In this document: positions 45,672 to 53,270 of the stretch, one piece after another | Layout of the letters: each line of letters begins with the position of its first letter | How positions within the stretch are numbered: position 1 is the first letter of the stretch | DNA from: Roseibium sp. MMSF_3412 | Lineage (GTDB): Bacteria; Pseudomonadota; Alphaproteobacteria; Rhizobiales; Stappiaceae | DNA: 64,000 bases | Direction: 5' to 3' | Assembly (NCBI RefSeq): GCF_030733265.1 | Contig: NZ_JASHJI010000007.1 | Coordinates: forward strand, 62,001-126,000 | The notes under the pieces: generated by a model | The model's database searches: none | Seen by the model: only the letters and a program-made list of their open reading frames with translations | Told to the model about the DNA's origin: nothing | Position numbers and translations under genes: made by a program

Positions 45672-46976
45672 TTAGCTCTTTCGAGGCTTGTCTGCGGACC
45701 TAGCCGCCAGCGTCAAACCCAGTTCAACGGCGGAATCTCCGAACTTGTCACGCAGTTTGTCGACCGCCAGCTCGGCGTTTTTTCGCCGTTCGGCCGACTG
45801 GTCGAGCAGGTCTTCCGGGTCCGCGCGATCCGGGGATTCAAGGTCGCTGACACCGATCCCGATCAGGCGGAACCGCCTGCCATCGGCCTCGTTTTCCAGG
45901 AGGGCGTCACCGGCGGCGTAGATCTTGTCGGCCAGTTGGGTCGGATCTGCGAAATGCCGCGCTCGGGTGATCGTCTTGAAGTCGGCGGTCTTGAGTTTCA
46001 GCGTGATGCCGCGTCCGGCCAGATCCGATTTCTTGAGCCTTGCCGACACCTTTTCCGAAAGATTGCGCAGTATCGGCCGAAGGGTTTCAAGGTTTGATAT
46101 ATCGGTCCTGAACGTGGTTTCTGAGGACACGCTCTTGGCACCGCGTTGCGGCTTGACCGATCTGTCGTCCGCGCCGTGGGACAGCGTTGCCAGCCTCAGT
46201 CCGATGGTGCCGTACTTGCGCGCGAGGTCAGCTGCTTCCATGGTCTGTAACTGGCCGATCGTCCGGATGCCGTCCTTTTCCAGTTTTCTCTGGAAGACCT
46301 TGCCGACACCCCAGATCCGCCCGACCGGCATTGCGGCCAGCACAGTTTTGGCCTCGGCCGCACCAATGACCGAGAACCCCCTCGGCTTTTCCAGGTCCGA
46401 TGCAAGCTTTGCCAGAAACTTGTTGGGCGCGAGCCCGACCGATGCTGAAATCCCCATGTCCGCTTCGATGCCGCGGATGAACCTTGCAAGCGTTTCGGCA
46501 GGCGTTGCCTGGTGCAGCCGCTCGGTTCCGGTGAGGTCCAGGAACGCCTCGTCGATCGAGAGCGGCTCGACGAGCGGGGTGAGCGCGCGCATGCGTTCCC
46601 GGATTTCCTTGCCGGCCTTTGAGTATTTTTCCATGTTGGGACGTATGACCACGGCGTCAGGACACGCCTCGAGCGCCTTGAACATTGGCATTGCTGAACG
46701 AACGCCGTAGATACGGGCGATATAGCAGCAGGTCGACACAACGCCCCGTTGCCCGCCCCCGACGATCACTGGCACGTCCTGGAGCGCGGGATTGTCCCGT
46801 TTCTCGATGGAGGCGTAAAAGGCATCGCAATCAATATGCGCGATCGACAGCTGGTCCAGCTCCGGATGGGACACAAGACGCGGGCTGCCGCAGGCAGGAC
46901 AACGCGACGCGGATACCCGGGGCCTGTGGCCGCAGTCCCGGCAGAGCGCTTTGTCGATTTGCTGATCTTCAGACAC
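45672..46976 (-). CDS. dinB: DNA polymerase IV (Y family)
   Basis: A 434-residue error-prone polymerase. An N-terminal zinc-ribbon extension ([20 protein letters not shown]) precedes the palm, [18 protein letters not shown], where the metal Asp residues lie. [13 protein letters not shown] contains the second catalytic acid pair. The little-finger domain follows. No C-terminal clamp motif of the QxxLF type is obvious. The start is a GTG at 46976 without a good ribosome site, so the N terminus is provisional, although the zinc ribbon is family-typical. Confidence 0.93.
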   Translation of the reverse strand: MSEDQQIDKALCRDCGHRPRVSASRCPACGSPRLVSHPELDQLSIAHIDCDAFYASIEKRDNPALQDVPVIVGGGQRGVVSTCCYIARIYGVRSAMPMFKALEACPDAVVIRPNMEKYSKAGKEIRERMRALTPLVEPLSIDEAFLDLTGTERLHQATPAETLARFIRGIEADMGISASVGLAPNKFLAKLASDLEKPRGFSVIGAAEAKTVLAAMPVGRIWGVGKVFQRKLEKDGIRTIGQLQTMEAADLARKYGTIGLRLATLSHGADDRSVKPQRGAKSVSSETTFRTDISNLETLRPILRNLSEKVSARLKKSDLAGRGITLKLKTADFKTITRARHFADPTQLADKIYAAGDALLENEADGRRFRLIGIGVSDLESPDRADPEDLLDQSAERRKNAELAVDKLRDKFGDSAVELGLTLAARSADKPRKS

Positions 46977-47028
46977 GGAAAGGCGCCGCTGTTCGAAGTG
47001 GGAATGAATTCCTGGATTGCTCCTGCCT

Positions 47029-47691
47029 TCAAAGAATAGACCGAATGAAGGCAGCCGTCTCCTGCCAGTCTCCTGTCAGCAGGTCAATGTGACCGTCCGG
47101 CCGGGTCGCTGCCAGAAACCGTTCGTCAGCGATGAACTGGATCTGGACGGAAGAAGGCAGCGACGCCTGCACAGAGGTGTGGTTCGTCGGACTGTCGTCA
47201 ATGAACACTACTGGCCCCGACCGGTTCGCCGCGAGCGCGGCGACCGCACCTCCTTTCGGACCGGAGTTGGTCACGACGGGGAAGGGGACCCCCATGCTTC
47301 CAAGGAGCTTCTCGCGCGCCGGTTTGTTGTGACTGCCCGGAAGGTTCGTCAGCAGAACGATGTCCCAGTGTTCCGCAAGCGTTTCCAGCGCCCGGTCAGC
47401 GCCGTCTACCAGATCCTGCGCGTGGCTGATCTCGTCAAAAAACGCAAGGAGATGAGCTCTGACCTCTTCTGCGGACAGCACGCTCCGGTCTGCCGCACGG
47501 CCGATATTGCCGGTCAACCGGTACTCATGATTGAGGAAAAGCAATTCGCGTTCGTGCAGATAGTCCTCAAGATGCCGGATCAGGTGGAGAATGACTTCAT
47601 CGACATCGCAGATGATCAGCCGGTTTTCCGACACGGGCAGGGCTCTGATCTGATCCAGAACTTCAGGCAGAACGGGTGTCGGTTCAGGCAT
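47029..47691 (-). CDS. HAD-like hydrolase
   Basis: A 220-residue protein. [17 protein letters not shown] has the DxD phosphatase nucleophile, [17 protein letters not shown] is motif II and [15 protein letters not shown] motif IV. This is a haloacid-dehalogenase-type fold; the substrate is unknown. The ATG at 47691 has GGAG upstream and overlaps the preceding DUF3572 gene by 8 bp, so it is likely coupled. Confidence 0.85.
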   Translation of the reverse strand: MPEPTPVLPEVLDQIRALPVSENRLIICDVDEVILHLIRHLEDYLHERELLFLNHEYRLTGNIGRAADRSVLSAEEVRAHLLAFFDEISHAQDLVDGADRALETLAEHWDIVLLTNLPGSHNKPAREKLLGSMGVPFPVVTNSGPKGGAVAALAANRSGPVVFIDDSPTNHTSVQASLPSSVQIQFIADERFLAATRPDGHIDLLTGDWQETAAFIRSIL

Positions 47692-47983
47692 CTTCGCCGT
47701 CTCCCCCGGCAAGGGCGTAGCGCGCTGCGGCTATCATTGTCGGCCTGACGCCTGCATTTTCGCAGAATGCCAGCAGAAGCGGCTCGTCCATCATGTAGAA
47801 CTCCAAAACTCCCGCCAGAAATCCCGGTTCGTTGGCCGCCGCACGAATCATCTCCGGTCCGATCCCGGAAAACGCAAGAAACCGGCCGATCTGTTCAGGG
47901 TCACGGCTCAGTTGAAGAAGAGCTTCCGTCGCAATTCCTTGAGCTTCTTCAACGGATAATGATTTGCCCTGTGTATATTTCAT
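47684..47983 (-). CDS. DUF3572 family protein
   Basis: A 99-residue, mostly helical protein matching DUF3572: ALLQLSRDPEQIGRFLAFSG, then LAGVLEFYMMDEPLLLAFCE. It is small, cytoplasmic and of unknown function. Its position divergent from divK across a 133-bp gap is the arrangement I know from other alphaproteobacteria. It overlaps the HAD-like gene. Confidence 0.86.
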   Translation of the reverse strand: MKYTQGKSLSVEEAQGIATEALLQLSRDPEQIGRFLAFSGIGPEMIRAAANEPGFLAGVLEFYMMDEPLLLAFCENAGVRPTMIAAARYALAGGDGEDA

Positions 47984-48116
47984 TGTGTTTTTTTGCCTTT
48001 CTGAAACGATTCCGGGTTACAACAAATCTAATGCGGACGGAGGCAGGGTTCTACCGCAGACAAGAAATGGGTCGAGAAATGGGACCGGCCACGCGCCGGG
48101 CGAAGGGCCGAACTGA

Positions 48117-48488
48117 ATGGCAAAAACCGTATTGATCGTGGAAGACAACGAGCTGAACATGAAGCTGTTTCATGATCTGCTGGAAGCGCACGGCTACAAT
48201 ACGCTTCAGACCCGGACCGGAATTGAAGCGCTGCAGCTTGCCCGCGATCACCACCCCGATTTGATCCTGATGGACATTCAGTTGCCCGAAGTGTCTGGCC
48301 TGGAAGTCACCAAGTGGATCAAGGAAGACGAGACGATTTCCACCATTCCGGTGATCGCGGTGACAGCGTTTGCCATGAAGGGTGATGAAGAGCGCATCCG
48401 GCAGGGCGGGTGCGAGGCCTATATCTCAAAACCGATCTCCGTGGCCAAGTTTCTGGAGACCGTGCGCGCTTACCTGGGCGAAAACTGA
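48117..48488 (+). CDS. divK: single-domain response regulator DivK
   Basis: A 123-residue receiver domain with no output domain. Acidic pocket residues are E9/D10, the phospho-acceptor is Asp53 ([13 protein letters not shown]), and the conserved Lys is in AYISKPIS. Length and sequence ([20 protein letters not shown]) match DivK, which, with DivJ/PleC, controls CtrA in the cell cycle. The usual downstream partner pleD is missing here; rpmG is next, after 518 bp. Confidence 0.93.
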   Translation: MAKTVLIVEDNELNMKLFHDLLEAHGYNTLQTRTGIEALQLARDHHPDLILMDIQLPEVSGLEVTKWIKEDETISTIPVIAVTAFAMKGDEERIRQGGCEAYISKPISVAKFLETVRAYLGEN

Positions 48489-48811
48489 GCGCATCTTCGT
48501 CGAAAGTTTCCCGTCAAAGAAACCGTCAGGGCGTTGTGATCAAGCGATCACGTGTGCGCAAGTGTTCGAAGAAGCATCCTTTCGAATCAGTTACCCGCTT
48601 TCACGTTAAGGTTACGAATTTACTAAAAAGGCATTGTTTCTGTGCATATTTCGTGGAATTTATTGCATTCGGGTTTTTATGGAGTAGTGTGACGGCAGGT
48701 CAAGCTTTCCTTGACCGCGCGTTGAACGCAAGACCTTGGTCAGAAAAACGTTCGGCAAAAGTTTCCCCTCGGAGTGCTCAGGTCCGCCGCATCTCCTGGG
48801 TCCGTGGGGCA

Positions 48812-48868
48812 GGTCGGCTGGGAACCGGCCGAAGAGTGGCCTCCTCGAATGCCGTGTTCCCGCCGACC
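48812..48868. ncRNA. candidate structured RNA: 57-nt imperfect hairpin
   Basis: GGTCGGC at 48812-48818 pairs with GCCGACC at 48862-48868, GGGAAC with GTTCCC just inside, then CGGC/GCCG, and CGAAGAG/CTCCTCG with one mismatch around a TGGC loop. About 23 pairs form with small bulges. The 5' and 3' ends, strand and identity are unknown; it does not match SRP, RNase P or 6S signatures that I know. The composition differs from the A/T-rich sequence beside it. Confidence 0.35.
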
Positions 48869-48953
48869 ACTAATCTTCCAAATTGACAGTGCTGCCCGTG
48901 CAACAAAGCTTAGACGGCGCTGACGCACGTTGTTTTCAAAGATCGTTTTTTCA

Positions 48954-48978
48954 ACAAAAAACCCGCCGATGCGGCGGG
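48954..48978 (-). terminator. intrinsic terminator of rpmG
   Basis: On the minus strand CCCGCCG/CGGCGGG (48962-48968 and 48972-48978) closes a 3-nt loop and is followed by a run of T. It lies about 28 bp after the rpmG stop. Confidence 0.92.
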
Positions 48979-49006
48979 TCATTGTTCATCCGGCTAAAAA
49001 CCGGAC

Positions 49007-49174
49007 TTACTTGATCTTGGCTTCCTTGAACTCGACGTGCTTCTTGGCAACCGGGTCGTACTTCTTCTTGACCATTTTTTCGGTCATCGTACGGGAATTC
49101 TTCTTCGTGACATAGAAGAAGCCGGTGTCCGCCGTCGATACAAGCTTGATTTTGATTGTTGTCGCCTTGGCCAT
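49007..49174 (-). CDS. rpmG: 50S ribosomal protein L33
   Basis: A 55-residue, Lys-rich ribosomal protein: [20 protein letters not shown], then [20 protein letters not shown]. It is the cysteine-free (zinc-independent) L33 form typical of alphaproteobacteria. A longer open frame reaches 49249 but is not part of L33. It is terminated by the hairpin at 48954-48978. Confidence 0.98.
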   Translation of the reverse strand: MAKATTIKIKLVSTADTGFFYVTKKNSRTMTEKMVKKKYDPVAKKHVEFKEAKIK

Positions 49175-49337
49175 GGCCTTGGATCCTGTTCTCGTGTGTC
49201 GGGCATAGGGTTCTTGTGGCCAGATTGGCTGGCGGTGAATCTGCCCCAATGTCTGAAATCAGCGCGCAAACTACCCATCGCGGCGTGAAAGTCAAGCGCT
49301 GCCTTTGGTCCAGCCGGCTTTTGGTGACGAAATCCGC

Positions 49338-49730
49338 CTATTTTTGCCGGCTGGCAATAACCCTGACCTCAACAATCGCATCTTCGTGCACGAAACCGGC
49401 AACTTCAATCGCCGTCCAGGCCGGATAGGGTTCGCGGACAAACTCGGAACGAATGTCCTTGAAGAGCTGCAAATGCTCCCGAAGACCCACGTGATAGGTG
49501 GTCATCTCGACAACAGAGCCGAAGTCCAGGCCGGCCTCGGCAAGCACGCGCTCCACCTTCGCGAATGCGTTTCTCATCTGTGCTTCCGGATCGGATGACA
49601 TATGGCCGGTGGGATCCGCGCCGGTAAAACCTGTCAGAAAGACAAAATCACCGCATGCAAGGCCGGGAGACATCTTCCAGTCGTCATTATAGGTCTGCAT
49701 GTCGGAGGGGATAATGGCAGTCCTGTCCAT
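49338..49730 (-). CDS. RidA-family protein
   Basis: A 130-residue YjgF/RidA homologue: DWKMSPGLACGDFVFLTGFT, RNAFAKVERVLAEAGLDFGS, and AWTAIEVAGFVHEDAIVEVRV. The catalytic Arg of canonical RidA sits where this sequence ends with EVRVIASRQK, so deaminase activity is possible but unproven. It starts 12 bp after the NUDIX stop codon and is probably the last gene of the topA-rnr operon. The GTG at 49736 is an alternative start. Confidence 0.87.
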   Translation of the reverse strand: MDRTAIIPSDMQTYNDDWKMSPGLACGDFVFLTGFTGADPTGHMSSDPEAQMRNAFAKVERVLAEAGLDFGSVVEMTTYHVGLREHLQLFKDIRSEFVREPYPAWTAIEVAGFVHEDAIVEVRVIASRQK

Positions 49731-49741
49731 GGGCACCTGCT

Positions 49742-50488
49742 TCAGATCCGGTCGCGCACGAACGCGCCCTTGCGGAAGAAGTAGTAGGGAACCTCGGTGC
49801 CGGGCGACAGGTCCGGATCCTTTTCAAGTCTGTCTTCGAGGTCGGTCAGGATTTTCTGGGTGATCAGCGGCAGCTCTTTTTCTCGCGCTTCCTCTAGCGT
49901 CAGCCAGGCACAGTCTTCCAGTTCGCCCGAGGGACCGGCGCCCTCCGGCAGACTGTCCGCAATCGCATCCGACCAGACCGCGAGAAAGCGGGTGTCGAAG
50001 CGCCGCGGTCTCTGGGGCGGGGTGATTGCTCTGGCGACCATGCGAAGGCCGCTCAGATCGGGCTGAATGCCTCTATCGCCGAATGCCTCGAAACCTTTGC
50101 CGAGACGCAAGCCCGTGTCACCTGACTTGCGGCCGACGAAAATACCTGCCTCCTCGTAGGTTTCCCGGATGGCGGCGAGCGCAAACGCTCGCACCCGTGC
50201 CGCCGACTTGCCGTTTTTCAGGCCCTGGGAAAGTTTGGTCTCGACTGTCGGGTGATAGGGCAGAACATTTGCAATGCGGCTGTCGCCCGGGTCGACGCGA
50301 CCACCCGGAAACACGAACTTGCCCGGCATGAATGTATGCCGTTTGTGACGCCGTCCCATCAGCAGACGGACTGCGCCGCCTGCGTTGCGGTCAAGGATCA
50401 GAAGCGTTGCCGCGTCCTTGGGCCGGATATAGGGAAAGTCGCCGGCCTTCTCGTCCTTCGCCAGCTGCTTTTCAAACGAACCCGTCAT
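49742..50488 (-). CDS. NUDIX hydrolase
   Basis: A 248-residue NUDIX protein. GKFVFPGGRVDPGDSR and, after an insertion, AFALAAIRETYEEAGIFVG make up the Nudix box; the spacing is longer than the standard 23-residue motif, as in CoA/NUDT7-19-type members. Substrate unknown. It overlaps the DUF983 gene by 4 bp. Confidence 0.9.
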   Translation of the reverse strand: MTGSFEKQLAKDEKAGDFPYIRPKDAATLLILDRNAGGAVRLLMGRRHKRHTFMPGKFVFPGGRVDPGDSRIANVLPYHPTVETKLSQGLKNGKSAARVRAFALAAIRETYEEAGIFVGRKSGDTGLRLGKGFEAFGDRGIQPDLSGLRMVARAITPPQRPRRFDTRFLAVWSDAIADSLPEGAGPSGELEDCAWLTLEEAREKELPLITQKILTDLEDRLEKDPDLSPGTEVPYYFFRKGAFVRDRI

Positions 50489-50955
50489 GAGATCCTTTCA
50501 GAAGGTGCGGGCGCGACCGGAAACTCGTCTTCGGATTCCGGGTCGAAACCATGCATGTAGAGCGCCCATTGAAGTCCGACCAATGCCCCCTTGATCGGGC
50601 GCATCAATGCAAAACAAAGCAGAAGCGTCAAAGGCAACCAGATCGACATATGGATCCAGATCGCCGGCCGCCACATCACCTCGACAATCAGCAGCGCCGG
50701 AATGATGATATGCCCCACGATCGTGATGGTGAAATAGGGCGGTGCATCATCGGCCCGGTGGTGATGGAACTCCTCACCGCATTCGGAGCAGTGGTGGCGT
50801 ATCGTCAGAAAGCCATCGAAAAGCTTGCCGTGACCGCAATTCATGCACCTGTTTCCGGCTCCGCGCAGCATCGCCGGAACAACAGCACGGCGTGGTTTAT
50901 CCGCGTGAGCTTCCGGGATCTCGACGTCATCCCTCAAATCGTATCGAACCGTCAC
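50485..50955 (-). CDS. DUF983 family membrane protein
   Basis: A 156-residue protein. An N-terminal polar extension precedes NRCMNCGHGKLFDGFLTIRH and CSECGEEFHHHRADD (two CxxC zinc-ribbon pairs, followed by three His). Two hydrophobic helices follow: ITIVGHIIIPALLIVEV and LPLTLLLCFALMRP. It overlaps rnr and the NUDIX gene by 4 bp each, indicating coupling in the topA operon. Confidence 0.88.
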   Translation of the reverse strand: MTVRYDLRDDVEIPEAHADKPRRAVVPAMLRGAGNRCMNCGHGKLFDGFLTIRHHCSECGEEFHHHRADDAPPYFTITIVGHIIIPALLIVEVMWRPAIWIHMSIWLPLTLLLCFALMRPIKGALVGLQWALYMHGFDPESEDEFPVAPAPSERIS

Positions 50956-53270
50956 CTGGGCCTCCTTCGGCTCGTTTTCTTCGGTGAGGTCTTTGCGCGA
51001 CCACCCTTGGGTGGCCCACGCCGCGATTTTGGAGCCGCTTTCCGGAGTTTCTTGCCGGCGATACGCCCGTGACTGAGCAACTCGAACGTAAGCGCCCCGG
51101 CGAAAGGAGCGGCTTCCACAAGTCTGACCTCGACTTGATCCCCAAGTTGGTAAGTCTCGCCCGATTTGTCACCTATCAGGGCATGCGACCCTTCGTCGTA
51201 GCGGTAGTATTCCAGACCGATCGTTGAGGCAGGAACGAAACCGTCGGCGCCTGTGTCCTGAAGCCGGATGAACAGACCGGATTTCACCACGCCGGCAATA
51301 CGTCCCTGAAACGTTGCCCCGATCTGGTCGCTCATCCAAAGGGCGATCAGCCGGTCGATCGTATCGCGCTCCGCCAGCATGGCCCGGCGCTCGGCACCCG
51401 AGATTTCCGCCCCAATCGCCTCGAGCTTGCTCTCGATGCCGTCCGGCAGGCCGTCCTTGCCGAAACCGAGTGCCGAGATGAGGCCTCTGTGCACGATCAG
51501 ATCCGCATAGCGGCGGATCGGCGACGTGAAATGCGCGTAGCGCCGCAGGTTCAGACCGAAATGGCCGATGTTCTGGGGTGTGTACTCCGCCTGGGCCTGG
51601 CTGCGCAGGACCACTTCATTGACGAGATGGGCCTGCGGCGTGTCCTTCACCTTGGCCAGAATGCCGTTGAAGACCGAGGGGCGCAGTCCGCCGGACGAGG
51701 GCAGCTTCATGTTCAGGGTCGAGAGAAACTCCTTCAGGCTCTCCAGCTTTTCCGGCGTGGACGCGTCATGGACGCGGTAGAGCAGGGGGCTCTTCTTCTT
51801 TTCCAGCGTTTCCGCTGCGGCCACATTAGCCTGGATCATGAACTCCTCGATCAGCTTGTGCGCGTCGAGGCGTTCGGGAACGTAAACATGGTCAACGGTG
51901 CCGTCATCCTTCAGCTTGATCTTGCGCTCAGGCAGATCAAGTTCCAGCGGCTCACGCGCCTCACGGCCCTTCTTGAGGCTCTCATAGGCAGCCCAAAGAG
52001 GCTTGAGCACACCGTCCACAAGTGTTTCGGTCTTTTCGTCCACGACCCCGTCAATGGCCTTCTGGGCCTGCTGATAGGACAGTTTGGCCGCCGAGCGCAT
52101 CAGGACCCTGTGGAATGTGTGACCTGTCTTGCGTCCTGCCTTGTCGAATATCATGCGCACGCCCAGGGCCGGCTTGTCTTCCTTTTCGCGCAAGGAACAC
52201 AGTTGGTTGGAAATGCGTTCGGGCAGCATCGGGATGACGCGGTCCGGGAAATAGACCGAGTTTCCCCTGATATTGGCTTCCCTGTCCATCGCGGAGCCGG
52301 GCGTCACGTAGTGTGCAACATCCGCGATTGCGACATAAACCACGTGGCCGCCACTGTTTTCCGGATCTCCATCCGGTTCGGCAAAGACCGCGTCGTCGTG
52401 ATCCTTTGCATCGGGCGGATCGATCGTGATGAGCGGTATCTGTCGCCAGTCCTCCCGTTTGCCGAGGGTGCCGACCGGTTTTGACGTCTCGGCCTGAGCT
52501 TCGACGGCGGCCGGAAAGACGTGCGGAATGCCGTGCGACTGCAGCGCGATCTCCGAAATCGCCTTTTCGGAATTCATCGAACCGAACCGTTCGACAATGG
52601 AGGCGCGCGGTTGGCCATAGCGGCCCGAGCGCGTCACCTGAACGCTGACAAGGTCGCCGTCGTCCGCTTCCTTCAGATCCGCAGGGTCGACATCCAGTTC
52701 CCGCTGCTTTCGGTCGATCGGTTCAAGATAGGGAAGGCGTTCACCGTCGCGCTTGCGGAAGATCCCGAGGATGGCGCCCTGTTTCTTTTCCAGCACCTTG
52801 ATGACGCGGGCGACATGTTTGGCTTCCGGCCCGGCCTCTGCCTCGGTCAGGCGAATAAGGGCACGGTCGCCGACGCCCGGCTGGGTTGCCTTGGTTTTTC
52901 CGCTCAGAACCAGAATATTCGGCGGATCGCCCGCTTCCTCATCCCAGTCGACAGGCGCGCCCAGAAGGTCCCCGTCGCTGTCGCGTCCGAACAGCCTCGC
53001 CACAAAGACCGGCGGCAGATCGCCCGGGCGGATCATGCGTTTGTTGCGTTTTTCGATCAGGCCCTCTTCGGAGAGGTCCTTGAGCATCTTTTTCAAATGG
53101 ATGCGCGCACCGCCGATAATCCCGAAATGGCGCGCGATCTCCCGTTTGCCGGCCCGGCCCGGATTATCCGCAACGAAGGCGAGAATGTCCTCGCGTGAGG
53201 GCATCTCGCCTGGAACCTTCGCGTGTTTTCGTTTTGTGTGCTTGCGCGTGTTGATCCGTTTCGCGTTCAA
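50952..53270 (-). CDS. rnr: ribonuclease R
   Basis: A 772-residue processive 3'-5' exoribonuclease of the RNB superfamily. The order is an N-terminal helix-turn-helix, cold-shock domains, and the catalytic RNB core, ITIDPPDAKDHDDAVF (active-site Asp cluster) and RYAHFTSPIRRYADLIVHR. A C-terminal S1 domain (ATFQGRIAGVVKSGLFIRLQ) and a basic Lys/Arg-rich tail follow. The start and stop overlap topA and DUF983 by 4 bp, respectively. Confidence 0.96.
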   Translation of the reverse strand: MNAKRINTRKHTKRKHAKVPGEMPSREDILAFVADNPGRAGKREIARHFGIIGGARIHLKKMLKDLSEEGLIEKRNKRMIRPGDLPPVFVARLFGRDSDGDLLGAPVDWDEEAGDPPNILVLSGKTKATQPGVGDRALIRLTEAEAGPEAKHVARVIKVLEKKQGAILGIFRKRDGERLPYLEPIDRKQRELDVDPADLKEADDGDLVSVQVTRSGRYGQPRASIVERFGSMNSEKAISEIALQSHGIPHVFPAAVEAQAETSKPVGTLGKREDWRQIPLITIDPPDAKDHDDAVFAEPDGDPENSGGHVVYVAIADVAHYVTPGSAMDREANIRGNSVYFPDRVIPMLPERISNQLCSLREKEDKPALGVRMIFDKAGRKTGHTFHRVLMRSAAKLSYQQAQKAIDGVVDEKTETLVDGVLKPLWAAYESLKKGREAREPLELDLPERKIKLKDDGTVDHVYVPERLDAHKLIEEFMIQANVAAAETLEKKKSPLLYRVHDASTPEKLESLKEFLSTLNMKLPSSGGLRPSVFNGILAKVKDTPQAHLVNEVVLRSQAQAEYTPQNIGHFGLNLRRYAHFTSPIRRYADLIVHRGLISALGFGKDGLPDGIESKLEAIGAEISGAERRAMLAERDTIDRLIALWMSDQIGATFQGRIAGVVKSGLFIRLQDTGADGFVPASTIGLEYYRYDEGSHALIGDKSGETYQLGDQVEVRLVEAAPFAGALTFELLSHGRIAGKKLRKAAPKSRRGPPKGGRAKTSPKKTSRRRPR

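Larger units (their letters stand above)
48489..49006. other. 518-bp gene-free gap between divK and rpmG
   Basis: No convincing coding sequence is present on either strand. After divK comes a small GTGATC/GATCAC hairpin (48536-48551), then an A/T-rich stretch (about 48600-48690) that could hold a promoter, then a GC-rich structured stretch with a long hairpin (48812-48868), and the rpmG terminator. No recognisable pleD fragment was found by eye, although homologues often place pleD here. A TTGACA hexamer at 48883 has no good -10 partner. Confidence 0.6.

Noticed and set aside
48536..48551. GTGATC/GATCAC hairpin after divK as a terminator
   Set aside because: The stem is only 6 bp and no T run follows.
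48740..48982. 80-codon frame over the divK-rpmG gap
   Set aside because: It covers the rpmG terminator and the structured hairpin; no ribosome site.
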